From Streptomyces neyagawaensis (GTDB lineage Bacteria > Actinomycetota > Actinomycetes > Streptomycetales > Streptomycetaceae), in NCBI RefSeq assembly GCF_023516595.1, contig NZ_JAMGBG010000117.1:1-64000 (forward strand): a DNA stretch of 64,000 nucleotides. The letters are read 5' to 3'. This document shows positions 1 to 9,556 of this stretch, piece by piece (position 1 is the first letter of the stretch; each line of letters starts with the position of its first letter). Both the position numbers and the translations under genes were made by a program. The notes under the pieces are model-generated. The model was not told the origin of the DNA, did not search any database, and saw only the letters and a list, made by a program, of their open reading frames with translations.

Positions 1-51
1 CCAAAAGACATCTGCCGTGAAAGGTCAGCCGGGCATTAGCGTGGGCCACCA

Positions 52-97
52 GGACCTCCGGTTGTGGTGAAGACAGGCATCTCCACTACGCCCGGAG
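52..97. repeat. Imperfect stem-loop
   Basis: GACCTCCGG at 52-60 pairs with CCGGAGGTC at 89-97, and an inner GTGG/CCAC helix extends the stem. It could be a terminator for a gene lying to the left of the window or a leftover end of a mobile element. The sequence does not decide between these. Confidence 0.5.
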
Positions 98-188
98 GTC
101 TTCTCTTGATCAACTACCGACGCGAGTCACCAACCTCATGGCCGAGTACAACTAGGGCCCTTGTGACGGATCTCCGCGGTGTCGCGAC

Positions 189-226
189 GCCCGGCACTCC
201 CCCAAGCTCTTCGAGCAGGGGGTACC
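189..226. repeat. 38-bp hairpin repeat, copy 1
   Basis: The unit has CCCCC, an AA/A internal loop, GCTC-TTC-GAGC and GGGGG, so it folds on itself. Copy 2 lies 90 bases downstream and differs at one position. From memory, repeats of this kind are widely scattered between Streptomyces genes; only the two copies are seen here. Confidence 0.75.
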
Positions 227-278
227 TCCACTCGCCGCACCGGACAAAAGCCCTGGTAGCTCCGCTACGAGGGCTTCC

Positions 279-316
279 GCCCGGCACTCCCCCAAGCTCT
301 CCGAGCAGGGGGTACC
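279..316. repeat. 38-bp hairpin repeat, copy 2
   Basis: Identical to copy 1 (189-226) except for the hairpin loop, which is TCC instead of TTC. The stem is unchanged, so the single difference leaves the fold intact. Confidence 0.75.
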
Positions 317-402
317 CCCAGAGCACGCACCGAACGCCGCTCCTTCTCCCACGGAGATCCGTCAGAAGGGCCCTGGCGGCCCGGCGTGGCCCGGCGGGGG
401 CG

Positions 403-1170
403 TCAGCCGGGCAGCCGCTCGGGGGTTCTCGTCACCGTCAGCCCCGTTCCGCGGGCCGCCCGGGCGAAGGTCATGGCGTCCAGCACGGCCGCCGCGTGGG
501 GGTCGTTGTTGAAGTAGGCGTGGACGTCGGCGCTGTCGGGCCAGGTGGCGGCGATGCGGTGGACCCAGGTGGTGAGGGCCTGGCGGCCGTAGTGGGGCCA
601 GGTGTGGGCGCGGCCGACATGGAAGCGGACGTAGCCCCAGTCGGTGGTGCGCCACAGCGGCGTCGCGGGGCGGGAGCGGACGTCGGCCCAGCACAGGGCG
701 GCGGAGCGGGCCTCCAGGACCCCGCGCACCTCGTCGGTCCACCATGACTCGTGGCGGGGCTCCACGGCGACGCGTGTCCCGGCGGGGAACCGCGCGAGGC
801 AGGCGTCGAGGAGGGGCGGGTCGGCGCGGAGGGTGGGTGGCAGCTGGAGGAGGACCGGACCCAGCCGGTCCCCGAGGCCCTCGGCACGGCTCATCAGGCG
901 CTCCACGGGTTCCTCGGGGTCCTTGAGCCGTTTGATGTGGGTCAGGAAGCGGCTCGCCTTCACCGCGACGACGAAGCCCGGCGGGGTCCGGTCGTGCCAG
1001 GCCTCGAAGGTCTCGCGGGACGGCAGCCGGTAGAAGGCGTTGTTGTTCTCCACGGTGGCGAAACGCGCCGCGTACTCCTCCAGCCAGAGGCGGGTGGGGC
1101 AGCCCTCCGGATAGAAGGCGCCCCGCCAGTCCTTGTACTGCCACCCCGACGTGCCGACGAACAGGGTCAT
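403..1170 (-). CDS. DUF72 (YecE-type) TIM-barrel protein
   Basis: A 255-residue protein of the DUF72/YecE family. The N-terminus MTLFVGTSGWQYKDWRG and the downstream 'ENNNAFYRLPS' and 'VAVKASRFLTHIKRLKD' blocks are the family hallmarks. It is the usual length for a single TIM-barrel domain and has no signal peptide or membrane segment, so it should be cytoplasmic. The biochemical role of DUF72 proteins is not established. The ATG at 1170 is chosen because GGAG lies directly upstream and the family N-terminus begins there; an in-frame ATG 33 bases earlier adds a tail unlike the family. It appears to be transcribed alone. Confidence 0.9.
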   Translation of the reverse strand: MTLFVGTSGWQYKDWRGAFYPEGCPTRLWLEEYAARFATVENNNAFYRLPSRETFEAWHDRTPPGFVVAVKASRFLTHIKRLKDPEEPVERLMSRAEGLGDRLGPVLLQLPPTLRADPPLLDACLARFPAGTRVAVEPRHESWWTDEVRGVLEARSAALCWADVRSRPATPLWRTTDWGYVRFHVGRAHTWPHYGRQALTTWVHRIAATWPDSADVHAYFNNDPHAAAVLDAMTFARAARGTGLTVTRTPERLPG

Positions 1171-1233
1171 ATCTCCATCAAAGCACCCGGGCGCCGGACC
1201 CATGTACTCGGCTGTACTCGGCGGCCGGGACAG

Positions 1234-2328
<1,095 letters not shown>

Positions 2329-2437
2329 GCCGCCATGATCCGTCACGGAGGGCTCGCCGTGCATCCGCTTTGCGTGGCGAGTCGGTTGTCGATGACGGAA
2401 GCTCCCCTACCGCCGCTCCCCGCCGTTACTGTTGCCC

Positions 2438-3856
2438 ATGATGCGACGGCATGGGTGGAATTCGGGGGACCGGCGGTGGCGGCTCACCGCGCTCCTCGGT
2501 GTGGGGGCGGCCGTGCTGGCCCTGATCGTGACCCTGCTCAACACCCTGCCCGGCGACGGGGGCACCGCCGGCACCTCACGCGACGGCGACAAGGTGCACG
2601 GCACACCCGCCGTCCCGCCCGACGACCTCGGGCCCGAGGTCGGCTGGGGCTTCACCCACACCCAGTTCAGCGCGGACGAGGGCAGCCGGGCCGCCGTCGA
2701 ACGGGTCGAGAAGCGCCTCGGCGAGCGGCCGCTGCCGCAGATCCAGCACATCATGGGCTGGGGCGCCGGCAACCCCGAACCGGTCGAGGGGCGCTACGAC
2801 TTCGAGGAGATGGACCGGCGCATCGACTTCGTCCGCGCCACCGGCGGCACCCCCGTCGTCACCCTGTGCTGTGCCCCCGACTGGATGAAGGGCGGAGAGT
2901 CAGGCGTCGGCGACACGGACTGGAGCCAGTCCGCCCTGGAGACCGCCCCCGAGCCCGAACACTTCCAGGACTTCGCCGACCTCGCCGCGACCGTCGCCAG
3001 GCGCTACCCGGACGTGCGGCACTTCATCGTCTGGAACGAGTTCAAGGGCTTCTGGAACAACGCCGAGGCCCGCTGGGACTACGAGGGCTACACCCGCCTC
3101 TACAACCTCGTGTACAAGGCCCTGAAGAAGGTCGACGAGGACATCATGGTCGGCGGTCCCTACCTCGTCATGGACAGCCTCGACCCCCGGCAGAAGCAGG
3201 ACGCGTCGACGTCCCTGAAGGGCCCCTGGGGCGCCATGGACCAGCGGATCCTCGACGCCTTCGACTACTGGGACAAGAACCGGGCGGGCGCGGACTTCGT
3301 GGTCGTCGACGGCTCCAGCTACACCGCGGACGACGAGCTGCTGCCGGACGAGTTCGCGGCCACGGAGAAGTTCACGGCGGTGAGCGAGTGGGTGCGGGGG
3401 CGCTCCCCGGGGCTGCCGCTGTGGTGGGCCGAGTACTACGTGGAGCCCGCCGACGCCAACGACGACCGCCACGGCTGGTCCGAGACCCGGCGGGTCGCCG
3501 TGCAGGCCGCCGGGCTGATCGGCATGGCGAAGGGCGGCGCGACCTCCGCGTTCTACTGGAACCCGGAGGAGCGCAGCGGGGAGTGCCCCGGATGCCTGTG
3601 GACCCCGACCGACACCAGCGGCGGCGGCAGGGCGCTGCCCATGTACGACCTGCTCGCCCGGTTCGGCGCGGAGTTCCCGCCGGGCACGAGGTACGAGACG
3701 GTGTCGGTGGCCGAGGACGACCGGCCGAACGTGCGGGTGCTGGCCGACGACGACGCCGTGCTCGTGGTCAACACCCTCGACCGGAAGATCAGCGCGAAGA
3801 TCGACGGGCGGCGGTTCGCGATGGGGGCGTACGAGGTGCGGTGGCTCGAGCGGTGA
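2438..3856 (+). CDS. GH39-like glycoside hydrolase, membrane anchored
   Basis: 472 residues. A single hydrophobic segment near residues 15-37 with basic residues before it should anchor the protein with its catalytic domain outside. The domain resembles GH39/xylosidase-type TIM barrels: 'IVWNEFKGFWNN' carries the likely acid/base Glu near residue 200, and 'LPLWWAEYY' the likely nucleophile Glu near residue 331. The substrate is not known. The gene converges on the exopolysaccharide assembly run, so trimming or releasing that polymer is a reasonable inference. Start: ATG ATG at 2438/2441. The 3' end shares a long inverted repeat with the neighbouring gene. Confidence 0.82.
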   Translation: MMRRHGWNSGDRRWRLTALLGVGAAVLALIVTLLNTLPGDGGTAGTSRDGDKVHGTPAVPPDDLGPEVGWGFTHTQFSADEGSRAAVERVEKRLGERPLPQIQHIMGWGAGNPEPVEGRYDFEEMDRRIDFVRATGGTPVVTLCCAPDWMKGGESGVGDTDWSQSALETAPEPEHFQDFADLAATVARRYPDVRHFIVWNEFKGFWNNAEARWDYEGYTRLYNLVYKALKKVDEDIMVGGPYLVMDSLDPRQKQDASTSLKGPWGAMDQRILDAFDYWDKNRAGADFVVVDGSSYTADDELLPDEFAATEKFTAVSEWVRGRSPGLPLWWAEYYVEPADANDDRHGWSETRRVAVQAAGLIGMAKGGATSAFYWNPEERSGECPGCLWTPTDTSGGGRALPMYDLLARFGAEFPPGTRYETVSVAEDDRPNVRVLADDDAVLVVNTLDRKISAKIDGRRFAMGAYEVRWLER

Positions 3857-3895
3857 GCCGGTTCAAGTGGTGAGCCCTCACACCTCGTACGCCCC
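3824..3895. terminator. Bidirectional terminator, 15-bp inverted repeat
   Basis: GGGGCGTACGAGGTG at 3824-3838 is perfectly inverted at 3881-3895. The left arm lies in the last codons of the hydrolase gene and the right arm abuts the stop codon of the opposing flippase gene. This suits a shared terminator between convergent transcripts. Confidence 0.7.
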
Positions 3896-6800
3896 TCACG
3901 GGGCGCCTCCCATCGTCAGGAACCGCTGCACCAGTGACGCGAGGAGCAGCGCCAGCAGTGGCAGGCTGAACCAGAAGCTGCCCTGCAACCAACGGAGTTG
4001 CCGGACGCTCGGGCGGGTCGCCACACGTACCACCTCGCGGGTGGTCAGCAGCACGATCAGGGCGATCGTCGCCAGACCGCCGACCACGGACCACGGGGTC
4101 CAGGTCACCTGCGGGCCGATCGGCCCGGGGTCGGGCGCGGGGGCCTTACCCGTCTGACCGCGCAGGGCGAAGATCGTCGCGTCCTCGTCGGTGAAGACCT
4201 TCCTGAGTTCCTTGCGCGCGTCGAGGTTGCGGATGAGCCGGGCATCCCAGTTCGCGGGGTAGCCCGAGTCCAGCTGGAGGGACGTGGCCTGGCCGCGGTT
4301 GACGATGAGGTAGGAGTTCGGGCCCGCGTCCTTGAGCGACTTGACCAGGCCCGACACCAGGACCGGGTCGACCGGTGCAAGCGTCGGCACGTACTCGACC
4401 TTCTCCATGTCCCGGGCGCCCCACGGCAGCGCGGGCGTCACCGAGTCGACCGGGTCGTCGCTGAGCCAGAGCAGCCGTACGGTGGGCTCGTCGTGGGCGT
4501 ACACGTACTCCATGGCGGCGACCTCGCCGGTGCGGACGCGCTCGAAGGGCTCGTTGCCCCAGCGGGCGACGAGAAAGCCGCCGATGAGGACGAGGCCCGC
4601 CACGAGGGCCGCCAGAGGGGCGAGGCTCCGCCGGTCCCGGGCGCGCTCCGCGGTGGTCGCGCCGGAGCGCGGGAACAGGGCGAGGGCGGCGAGCAGCGCT
4701 GCACCCGGCAGGGCGAACATGAAGACCCGCAGGGCCATCTCGCCGCCGTACGACTGCATCCCGAAGCCGAGGAACGGCACGAAGGTCAGGACGAGCAGGG
4801 AGCGTTCGCGGTACCTGTTCCGGCGGCGGCGCAGGAAGCCGTGGCAGGCCAGCAGCATGACCAGGCCGGCGAGGGCCACGCGCGCGTACAGCACGAGTTT
4901 GTGCGTGGAGCTTCCCTCGCCGATACGGCCGGAGACCGAGGAGGTGACGTTCCCGCCGACGCCGCCGACACCGCCGAAGAGTTCGTCGAAGTGGCCCGAC
5001 CAGTACGGCTCGGCGAGGAAGCCCACCCAGACGGCGACCAGGACGGCGAACAGGAGGGGCAGACCGCGCAGTTCGCAGCGGCCGACCAGGACGAGGGCGG
5101 CGAGGACGCCCAGCATCACGAACGGGGTGAGCTGGTGGGCCGGGACGGTCGCCGCGTACAGCGCGATGAGGACCACCAGCAGCACCGCGCGCTGCCGGCG
5201 GTCGGTGGGCTCCACCTCGGCCTCGCCGGGCCGGACCGTGGCCCACAGCATGCGCGGGGCACGGAACCACACCAGGAGGATCGCCACGAAGGCCAGGTAG
5301 AGGAGGTAGGTGAAGCCCTGCGGGGAGAAGTAGTCCTGGCCCACCCAGCCGCTCAGCACGAAGATCCACACGCCCGTCCACCGGGCGCGCCAGTTCGCGC
5401 GCACATGGCGGGCGAGGAGGAACATCGGGGCCAGGTAGAGCAGCTGCATGGCGGTGGGCCACCAGCGGACGACCTCCGTGAGGTCGTCGACCCCGCAGGC
5501 CCGGGCCACGAACGCGGCCGCCGCGAAGAAGCCCGGCCAGCTCCAGCGGGCGTCGAGGTCGGGGACCGCCGAGCCGGTGCGGTCGATGTGGTCGAGGAAG
5601 CCGAGATGCTGCCAGGCCGTCGCGAAACGAGGCTCGGCCTCGATCACGGCGGGCAGCGCGTGCAGCGACACCACGGTGGCCAGCAGCGTGACCAGCAGCA
5701 GTCCCCGGTGCTCGCGGCGCAGCCACAGCAGCGAGGCGAACACGGTGGCCAGCAGGGCCGTCCCGACCAGCGTCGGCAGCGGCAGCACGGAGACGAGGCC
5801 CAGCCCGTCCATGCCGTCCAGGGCGGAGTCGTCCAGCGCCAGCGCGGGCACCCAGTACAGCAGCAGCGCCGCGACCAGGAGGCAGCCGAGGACGAGCCCG
5901 GCGGAGGTGGGCCGCGGCAGCCGCTCCCGGCGGGGCCCGGACGGCGGCGGCTCCGCAGAGGAGGGGGCGGGCGGCGGTGCCGGTTCCCGTCCGTCGGGCT
6001 GCCCGGCGGCCTCCGCCACAGCGGACGCCGTGGACGCCGCCACGGCGGCCGCGTCCCGTAGGGCGCCCTCGCTCTCCTCGACCGGGAGGACCTCCCCGTC
6101 CACGGGCCGTGCCGGTACGGGTGGCCGGTTGAGGTGGAGCGGCCGGGTCGGCCGGTCCTGGGCCCAGGCCGGCCGGTGGTCCCTGCGGACGGCCGGGGTT
6201 CCGGTGGGCGGGGTGCCGGGGCCGGGGCGTACGTCGGGGCGGCGTTCCATGTGGTCGAAGTCGAGGTGCAGGCCGAGGGTGAGGGTGTCGGAGTCGAGCC
6301 GCCGGGACCGGGCGACGCTCTCCTTCCTCGCGGCGGACGCCACCCGGCCCAGGTCGGCGAGGTCGCCGTCGGGCGCCGCGTCCTCGGGGACCGCGGCGGG
6401 CGGCGCCGTGCGGACGATCCGCCAGAGCCGGGACGCGGCGATCAGCACGATCACCGCGAGACTGGAGATCTCGGCGACCCCCGCGCCCAGCAGACCCATG
6501 CGGGGGAGCAGCAGCAGCGTCAGTCCGAGGACCAGGGCGCACAGCAGGCCCTGCAACCAGGCGAGTCCGGCGGTACGGCTCTGGGCGCGCAGCACCGCGA
6601 AGTACGTCTCCATCACCACGCGCAGCACGGCGCCGACCGCGAACCAGCGCAGCAGCCCCGTCGCCGCGTCCGCGTAGCCCTGCCCGAACACGGCGAGGAT
6701 CCACGGCGCACCGAAGAACAGCACCCCGCACACCGGCAGCATGATCCGGGCCATCCGCCGCAGCGCGGCCCGGGTGTTCGCCGCGAGCCGCGCCGGGTCG

Positions 6801-7756
6801 TGCGCGCCCTCCACGGTCAGCGAGGCACCCATGTTGATGGCGAGGAGGTTGACCGTGCCGCCGATCGTGGTGGTGATGTAGAAGTACGCGTTGTCGGCGG
6901 AGCTGACCTGGGCGGCGACGATCACCGGGACCAGGTAGACGACCGCGAGGGAGAACAGCGAGCCGGTGTAGTCGCCCGCGAGAAAGCGGCCGATCTCCCG
7001 CAGCGACGGCGGGTGGGCCCGGCCCTCGGTCGCCTTCACATGCCGGGGGACGAGCCGCCGGAACACCAGCCACCCCAGCGGCAGCACGGACACCGCGATC
7101 GCCGCGACCCAGGACACGAACACACCCATGGTCGGGATCGCCGTGGCGAACACCACCAGCAGCACCAGCTTCACCGCGGAGAACACGGTGTTGCCGACGG
7201 GCACCCACAGCGCGCTCCGCAGCCCGGTCAGCACCCCGTCCTGAAGGGTCAGCAGCGACCAGGCGACCACCGCGAGGACGAAGAACACGGCGTCCACCGG
7301 GTCGTGCAGGAAGCGGTACGAGGACCCCCACAGCTTGAGGGTCAGCAGGAACCCCCCGGCCGCGAGCGCCACCGCCACCGAACTGCCCGCGTACGTACGG
7401 AAGACCAGCCGTCCCGTGGCGCGCCCCGCGACCGGGATGAACCGGGCGAGGGCCCCCGTCAGCGTGAGCGCGGCCAGCCCCGCCAGGAGTTTCATCGCGG
7501 CGATCGCGGCGGAGCCCTGCCCGACCGCCGCCTCGGTGTAGTACCGGGCCGCGGCCAGCCAGAAACCGAGGCCGAGCACGGCCGAGATACCGGTGTTCAG
7601 CATCAGGGCGTAGGCGTTGCGGAACAGCTGGTTGCCGCCGGCCCCCCTGCCGAGGCCGGGCAGCCGCAGCCGGCGGGCGGGGCCGGGCCGCTGTCCGGCG
7701 GTCTCCGCGGTGCCGGTGTCGGCCTGCCCGGCCGTGGTGGTCGTCGTGTCAGACAC
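3896..7756 (-). CDS. Wzx-like flippase fused to polymerase/glycosyltransferase-like membrane domain
   Basis: 1,286 residues, about three times the length of a normal flippase. Residues from about 40 to 450 are a multi-pass MATE/Wzx-type polysaccharide exporter ('QLFRNAYALMLNTGISAVLG'). Then comes a hydrophilic Pro/Arg-rich linker of about 150 residues, followed by a second multi-pass domain with long loops resembling O-antigen polymerases or membrane glycosyltransferases. The final segment (near 'WFSLPLLALLLASLVQRF') ends in the membrane. The GTG start at 7756 overlaps the deacetylase stop by 8 bases, so translation is probably coupled; a longer frame reading back into the deacetylase gene is artefactual. 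Likely role: moving lipid-linked sugar units across the membrane and joining them. The sugar is unknown. Confidence 0.85.
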   Translation of the reverse strand: MSDTTTTTAGQADTGTAETAGQRPGPARRLRLPGLGRGAGGNQLFRNAYALMLNTGISAVLGLGFWLAAARYYTEAAVGQGSAAIAAMKLLAGLAALTLTGALARFIPVAGRATGRLVFRTYAGSSVAVALAAGGFLLTLKLWGSSYRFLHDPVDAVFFVLAVVAWSLLTLQDGVLTGLRSALWVPVGNTVFSAVKLVLLVVFATAIPTMGVFVSWVAAIAVSVLPLGWLVFRRLVPRHVKATEGRAHPPSLREIGRFLAGDYTGSLFSLAVVYLVPVIVAAQVSSADNAYFYITTTIGGTVNLLAINMGASLTVEGAHDPARLAANTRAALRRMARIMLPVCGVLFFGAPWILAVFGQGYADAATGLLRWFAVGAVLRVVMETYFAVLRAQSRTAGLAWLQGLLCALVLGLTLLLLPRMGLLGAGVAEISSLAVIVLIAASRLWRIVRTAPPAAVPEDAAPDGDLADLGRVASAARKESVARSRRLDSDTLTLGLHLDFDHMERRPDVRPGPGTPPTGTPAVRRDHRPAWAQDRPTRPLHLNRPPVPARPVDGEVLPVEESEGALRDAAAVAASTASAVAEAAGQPDGREPAPPPAPSSAEPPPSGPRRERLPRPTSAGLVLGCLLVAALLLYWVPALALDDSALDGMDGLGLVSVLPLPTLVGTALLATVFASLLWLRREHRGLLLVTLLATVVSLHALPAVIEAEPRFATAWQHLGFLDHIDRTGSAVPDLDARWSWPGFFAAAAFVARACGVDDLTEVVRWWPTAMQLLYLAPMFLLARHVRANWRARWTGVWIFVLSGWVGQDYFSPQGFTYLLYLAFVAILLVWFRAPRMLWATVRPGEAEVEPTDRRQRAVLLVVLIALYAATVPAHQLTPFVMLGVLAALVLVGRCELRGLPLLFAVLVAVWVGFLAEPYWSGHFDELFGGVGGVGGNVTSSVSGRIGEGSSTHKLVLYARVALAGLVMLLACHGFLRRRRNRYRERSLLVLTFVPFLGFGMQSYGGEMALRVFMFALPGAALLAALALFPRSGATTAERARDRRSLAPLAALVAGLVLIGGFLVARWGNEPFERVRTGEVAAMEYVYAHDEPTVRLLWLSDDPVDSVTPALPWGARDMEKVEYVPTLAPVDPVLVSGLVKSLKDAGPNSYLIVNRGQATSLQLDSGYPANWDARLIRNLDARKELRKVFTDEDATIFALRGQTGKAPAPDPGPIGPQVTWTPWSVVGGLATIALIVLLTTREVVRVATRPSVRQLRWLQGSFWFSLPLLALLLASLVQRFLTMGGAP

Positions 7757-8546
7757 GGGAGCGGATGGCCTTTCCCACCTGGCGAGCTCTTCGGACCATG
7801 GCGTACCCCTTGGTGAGGGCACGGTCCCGGGCGAAGCCACGGGCGATGGCGCGGCCCTCGACCAGCCGCTCGAACTCCTCGGCCCCGGTGGAGCGCCGCA
7901 CGGTGACCCGCCGCAGCGCGTACGGGCCCTGCCGGCGCCGGGCGAGCGCGTTGCCGACGGCGAGCGCCTGCGCGAACCCCGTCTCCCGCACCGCGACCCG
8001 CACCCGGCGGCTGGAGTAGCCGTACGGGTAGGCGAACGAGACGGGCGGGGTGCCCAGTTCGTCGGCGACGATCCTGCGGCAGCGCCGCAGCTCGAACCGG
8101 AGCCGGTCCTCGTCGAGCATGTCGAGCTGCGGATGGGTGTGGCTGTGTCCGCCGATCTCCACGCCGTGGTCGGCGAGTTCACGGACCTGGTCCCAGTCGA
8201 GCATGGTGTCGAGGGCGCCCCCGTCGTCGTACGGGCCCTTGATCCAGGCCGTGGAGACGAACAGGGAGGCCGCGAAGCCGTGCTTGGCGAGGACGGGCAG
8301 GGCATGGCGATGCACGCCCTCGTAGCCGTCGTCGAAGGTGATCAGCACGGGCCGGGCGGGCAGCGGGCGACCTGAACGCCAGCTGTCCGCCAGGGTGGCC
8401 GTGTCGACCGGGGTGAGACCGAGGTCCCCGATCACCGCCATCTGCTCCGCGAACGCCTCCGGTGTCACGGACAGGGCACGGGTGGCATCGCGCGGAGCGG
8501 TGGCGACCGCGTGGTACATCAGGACCGGTACGGCGTCCTCCGTCAT
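7749..8546 (-). CDS. Polysaccharide deacetylase (CE4/NodB-like)
   Basis: 265 residues. 'VPVLMYHAVA' at the N-terminus, the metal-binding 'ITFDDGYEGVHRHALPVLAKHG' block and 'EIGGHSHTHPQLDML' are the classic CE4 motifs: the catalytic Asp pair and the H-x-x-x-H metal ligands. 'SFAYPYGY' supplies the third conserved motif. There is no signal peptide, so it may act on the cytoplasmic face or be membrane associated. It should remove N-acetyl groups from the polysaccharide made by this locus. The ATG at 8546 overlaps the preceding glycosyltransferase stop (ATGA), and its own stop overlaps the flippase start, giving a tightly coupled run. Confidence 0.9.
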   Translation of the reverse strand: MTEDAVPVLMYHAVATAPRDATRALSVTPEAFAEQMAVIGDLGLTPVDTATLADSWRSGRPLPARPVLITFDDGYEGVHRHALPVLAKHGFAASLFVSTAWIKGPYDDGGALDTMLDWDQVRELADHGVEIGGHSHTHPQLDMLDEDRLRFELRRCRRIVADELGTPPVSFAYPYGYSSRRVRVAVRETGFAQALAVGNALARRRQGPYALRRVTVRRSTGAEEFERLVEGRAIARGFARDRALTKGYAMVRRARQVGKAIRSRV

Positions 8547-9556
8547 GACGAGCCCCCCTCGTCCCCCTCACCGACCGGGATCCCGCCGACGGAGAACGTG
8601 ACTTCGCCACGGCGGGCCCGGACGCTCCCCACAACGTACCCCCCGGCCGCCGCCGTGACCCCGGCGACGATGGCACCGGCGCGGCCCGCGCCGCCCCGGC
8701 GGCCGAGCAGCGCGTCCCGCAGGCCGCGCGCCACCCCGGCGGGCAGGACGCGCGTGGTGTAGCGGCGCTCCGACTCCAGGCCCTTGCCGGCGCCGACGCT
8801 CCGCGCGACCAGCGCCTTCGACAGGCCCTCGGCGTAAGTGCGCGCCCGGAAGTACCCGAAGCGTTCGCGCGCGCCGGGCACCCGGTGGTGGATCACCGCC
8901 CGGTCGTCGAGGAGCAGGATCGCGTCCGGCCTGGCGCGGGTCAGCCGGATGCACAGCTCCGTCTCCTCGCAGCCGAGGGGGTGTCTGTCCCCGTCGCGGC
9001 CGATCCCGGTGGCGAAGCCCCCGGCCGCGTCGAAGGCGGCGCGGCGGAACGAGGCGTTGCCGCCGAGCACATTGCGCACCCGGGCGACCCCGCCGGGCAG
9101 GCCCTTGTAGGCGCAGCCCACGACCCAGTCGAACTCCTCGGGGAACCAGGCCGGGCGGCGGCCGGAGGCCCAGACGGGCACCGTACGGCCGCCGACGGCC
9201 ATGACGCGGGGGTCGGTGTACCCCTCGGCGAACCAGCGCAGCCAGTCGCGTTCGGCGACGGCGTCGTCGTCGAGGAAGGCGATGATCTCGCCGGACGAGG
9301 CGGCGATGCCCGTGTTGCGGCCGGCGGACAGGCCGCGGGGGCCCGCGTTGGCGAGCACCCGGACCTCACCGCTCTCCCGGTGTTCCTTGTACTCCCTGGC
9401 CAGACGCTCCAGCAGGGCCTGGTTGTGGTCCACCACCAGGAGCGTCTCCAGGGCCGGCCGGGACTGCGCGCGGACCGAGGCGACCGCCGCGAGGATGTCC
9501 TCCCAGCGGTCCTCGGTGTACGCGCAGATCACGACCGAGACGGCCGGTCCGTTCAA
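8543..9556 (-). CDS. Family 2 glycosyltransferase
   Basis: 337 residues with a GT-A fold: 'VSVVICAYTEDRW' opens the domain, 'IIAFLDDDAVAERDWL' carries the metal-binding DDD (DxD-type) motif, and 'GCEETELCIRLTRA' is the acceptor-side ED block. The hydrophilic protein should sit at the inner membrane face and add a sugar to a lipid-linked precursor. I chose the TTG at 9556 because the domain starts right after it, a GAGGAGAGG ribosome site precedes it, and TTGA overlaps the stop of the upstream glycosyltransferase. No ATG or GTG is placed as well. Confidence 0.88.
   Translation of the reverse strand: MNGPAVSVVICAYTEDRWEDILAAVASVRAQSRPALETLLVVDHNQALLERLAREYKEHRESGEVRVLANAGPRGLSAGRNTGIAASSGEIIAFLDDDAVAERDWLRWFAEGYTDPRVMAVGGRTVPVWASGRRPAWFPEEFDWVVGCAYKGLPGGVARVRNVLGGNASFRRAAFDAAGGFATGIGRDGDRHPLGCEETELCIRLTRARPDAILLLDDRAVIHHRVPGARERFGYFRARTYAEGLSKALVARSVGAGKGLESERRYTTRVLPAGVARGLRDALLGRRGGAGRAGAIVAGVTAAAGGYVVGSVRARRGEVTFSVGGIPVGEGDEGGSS

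Larger units (their letters stand above)
154..374. repeat. Element with 26-bp inverted ends (MITE-like)
   Basis: The left arm 154-179 (AGGGCCCTT, then TGACGGATCTCCG) and right arm 349-374 are inverted copies matching at 24 of 26 positions. Between them are two direct 38-bp hairpin repeats and a central stem-loop (AGCCCTGGTAGC at 249-260 with GCTACGAGGGCT at 264-275, one mismatch). No transposase frame and no target-site duplication are visible. It could be a non-autonomous mobile element or a dispersed structured repeat at the 3' end of the DUF72 gene. Confidence 0.55.
1..402. other. Intergenic region with repeats, no gene
   Basis: No open frame here has convincing Streptomyces codon use or a ribosome site. 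The stretch holds a stem-loop at 52-97, a 221-base element bounded by inverted arms at 154-179 and 349-374, and two copies of a 38-base hairpin repeat. A short frame ending at 153 (…TNLMAEYN then stop) may be a decayed coding remnant, but I cannot assign it to any family. Confidence 0.6.

Noticed and set aside
7757..8305. N-terminal extension of the flippase to 1,469 residues
   Set aside because: It lies entirely inside the deacetylase gene in another frame; the GTG at 7756 has the proper stop-start overlap.
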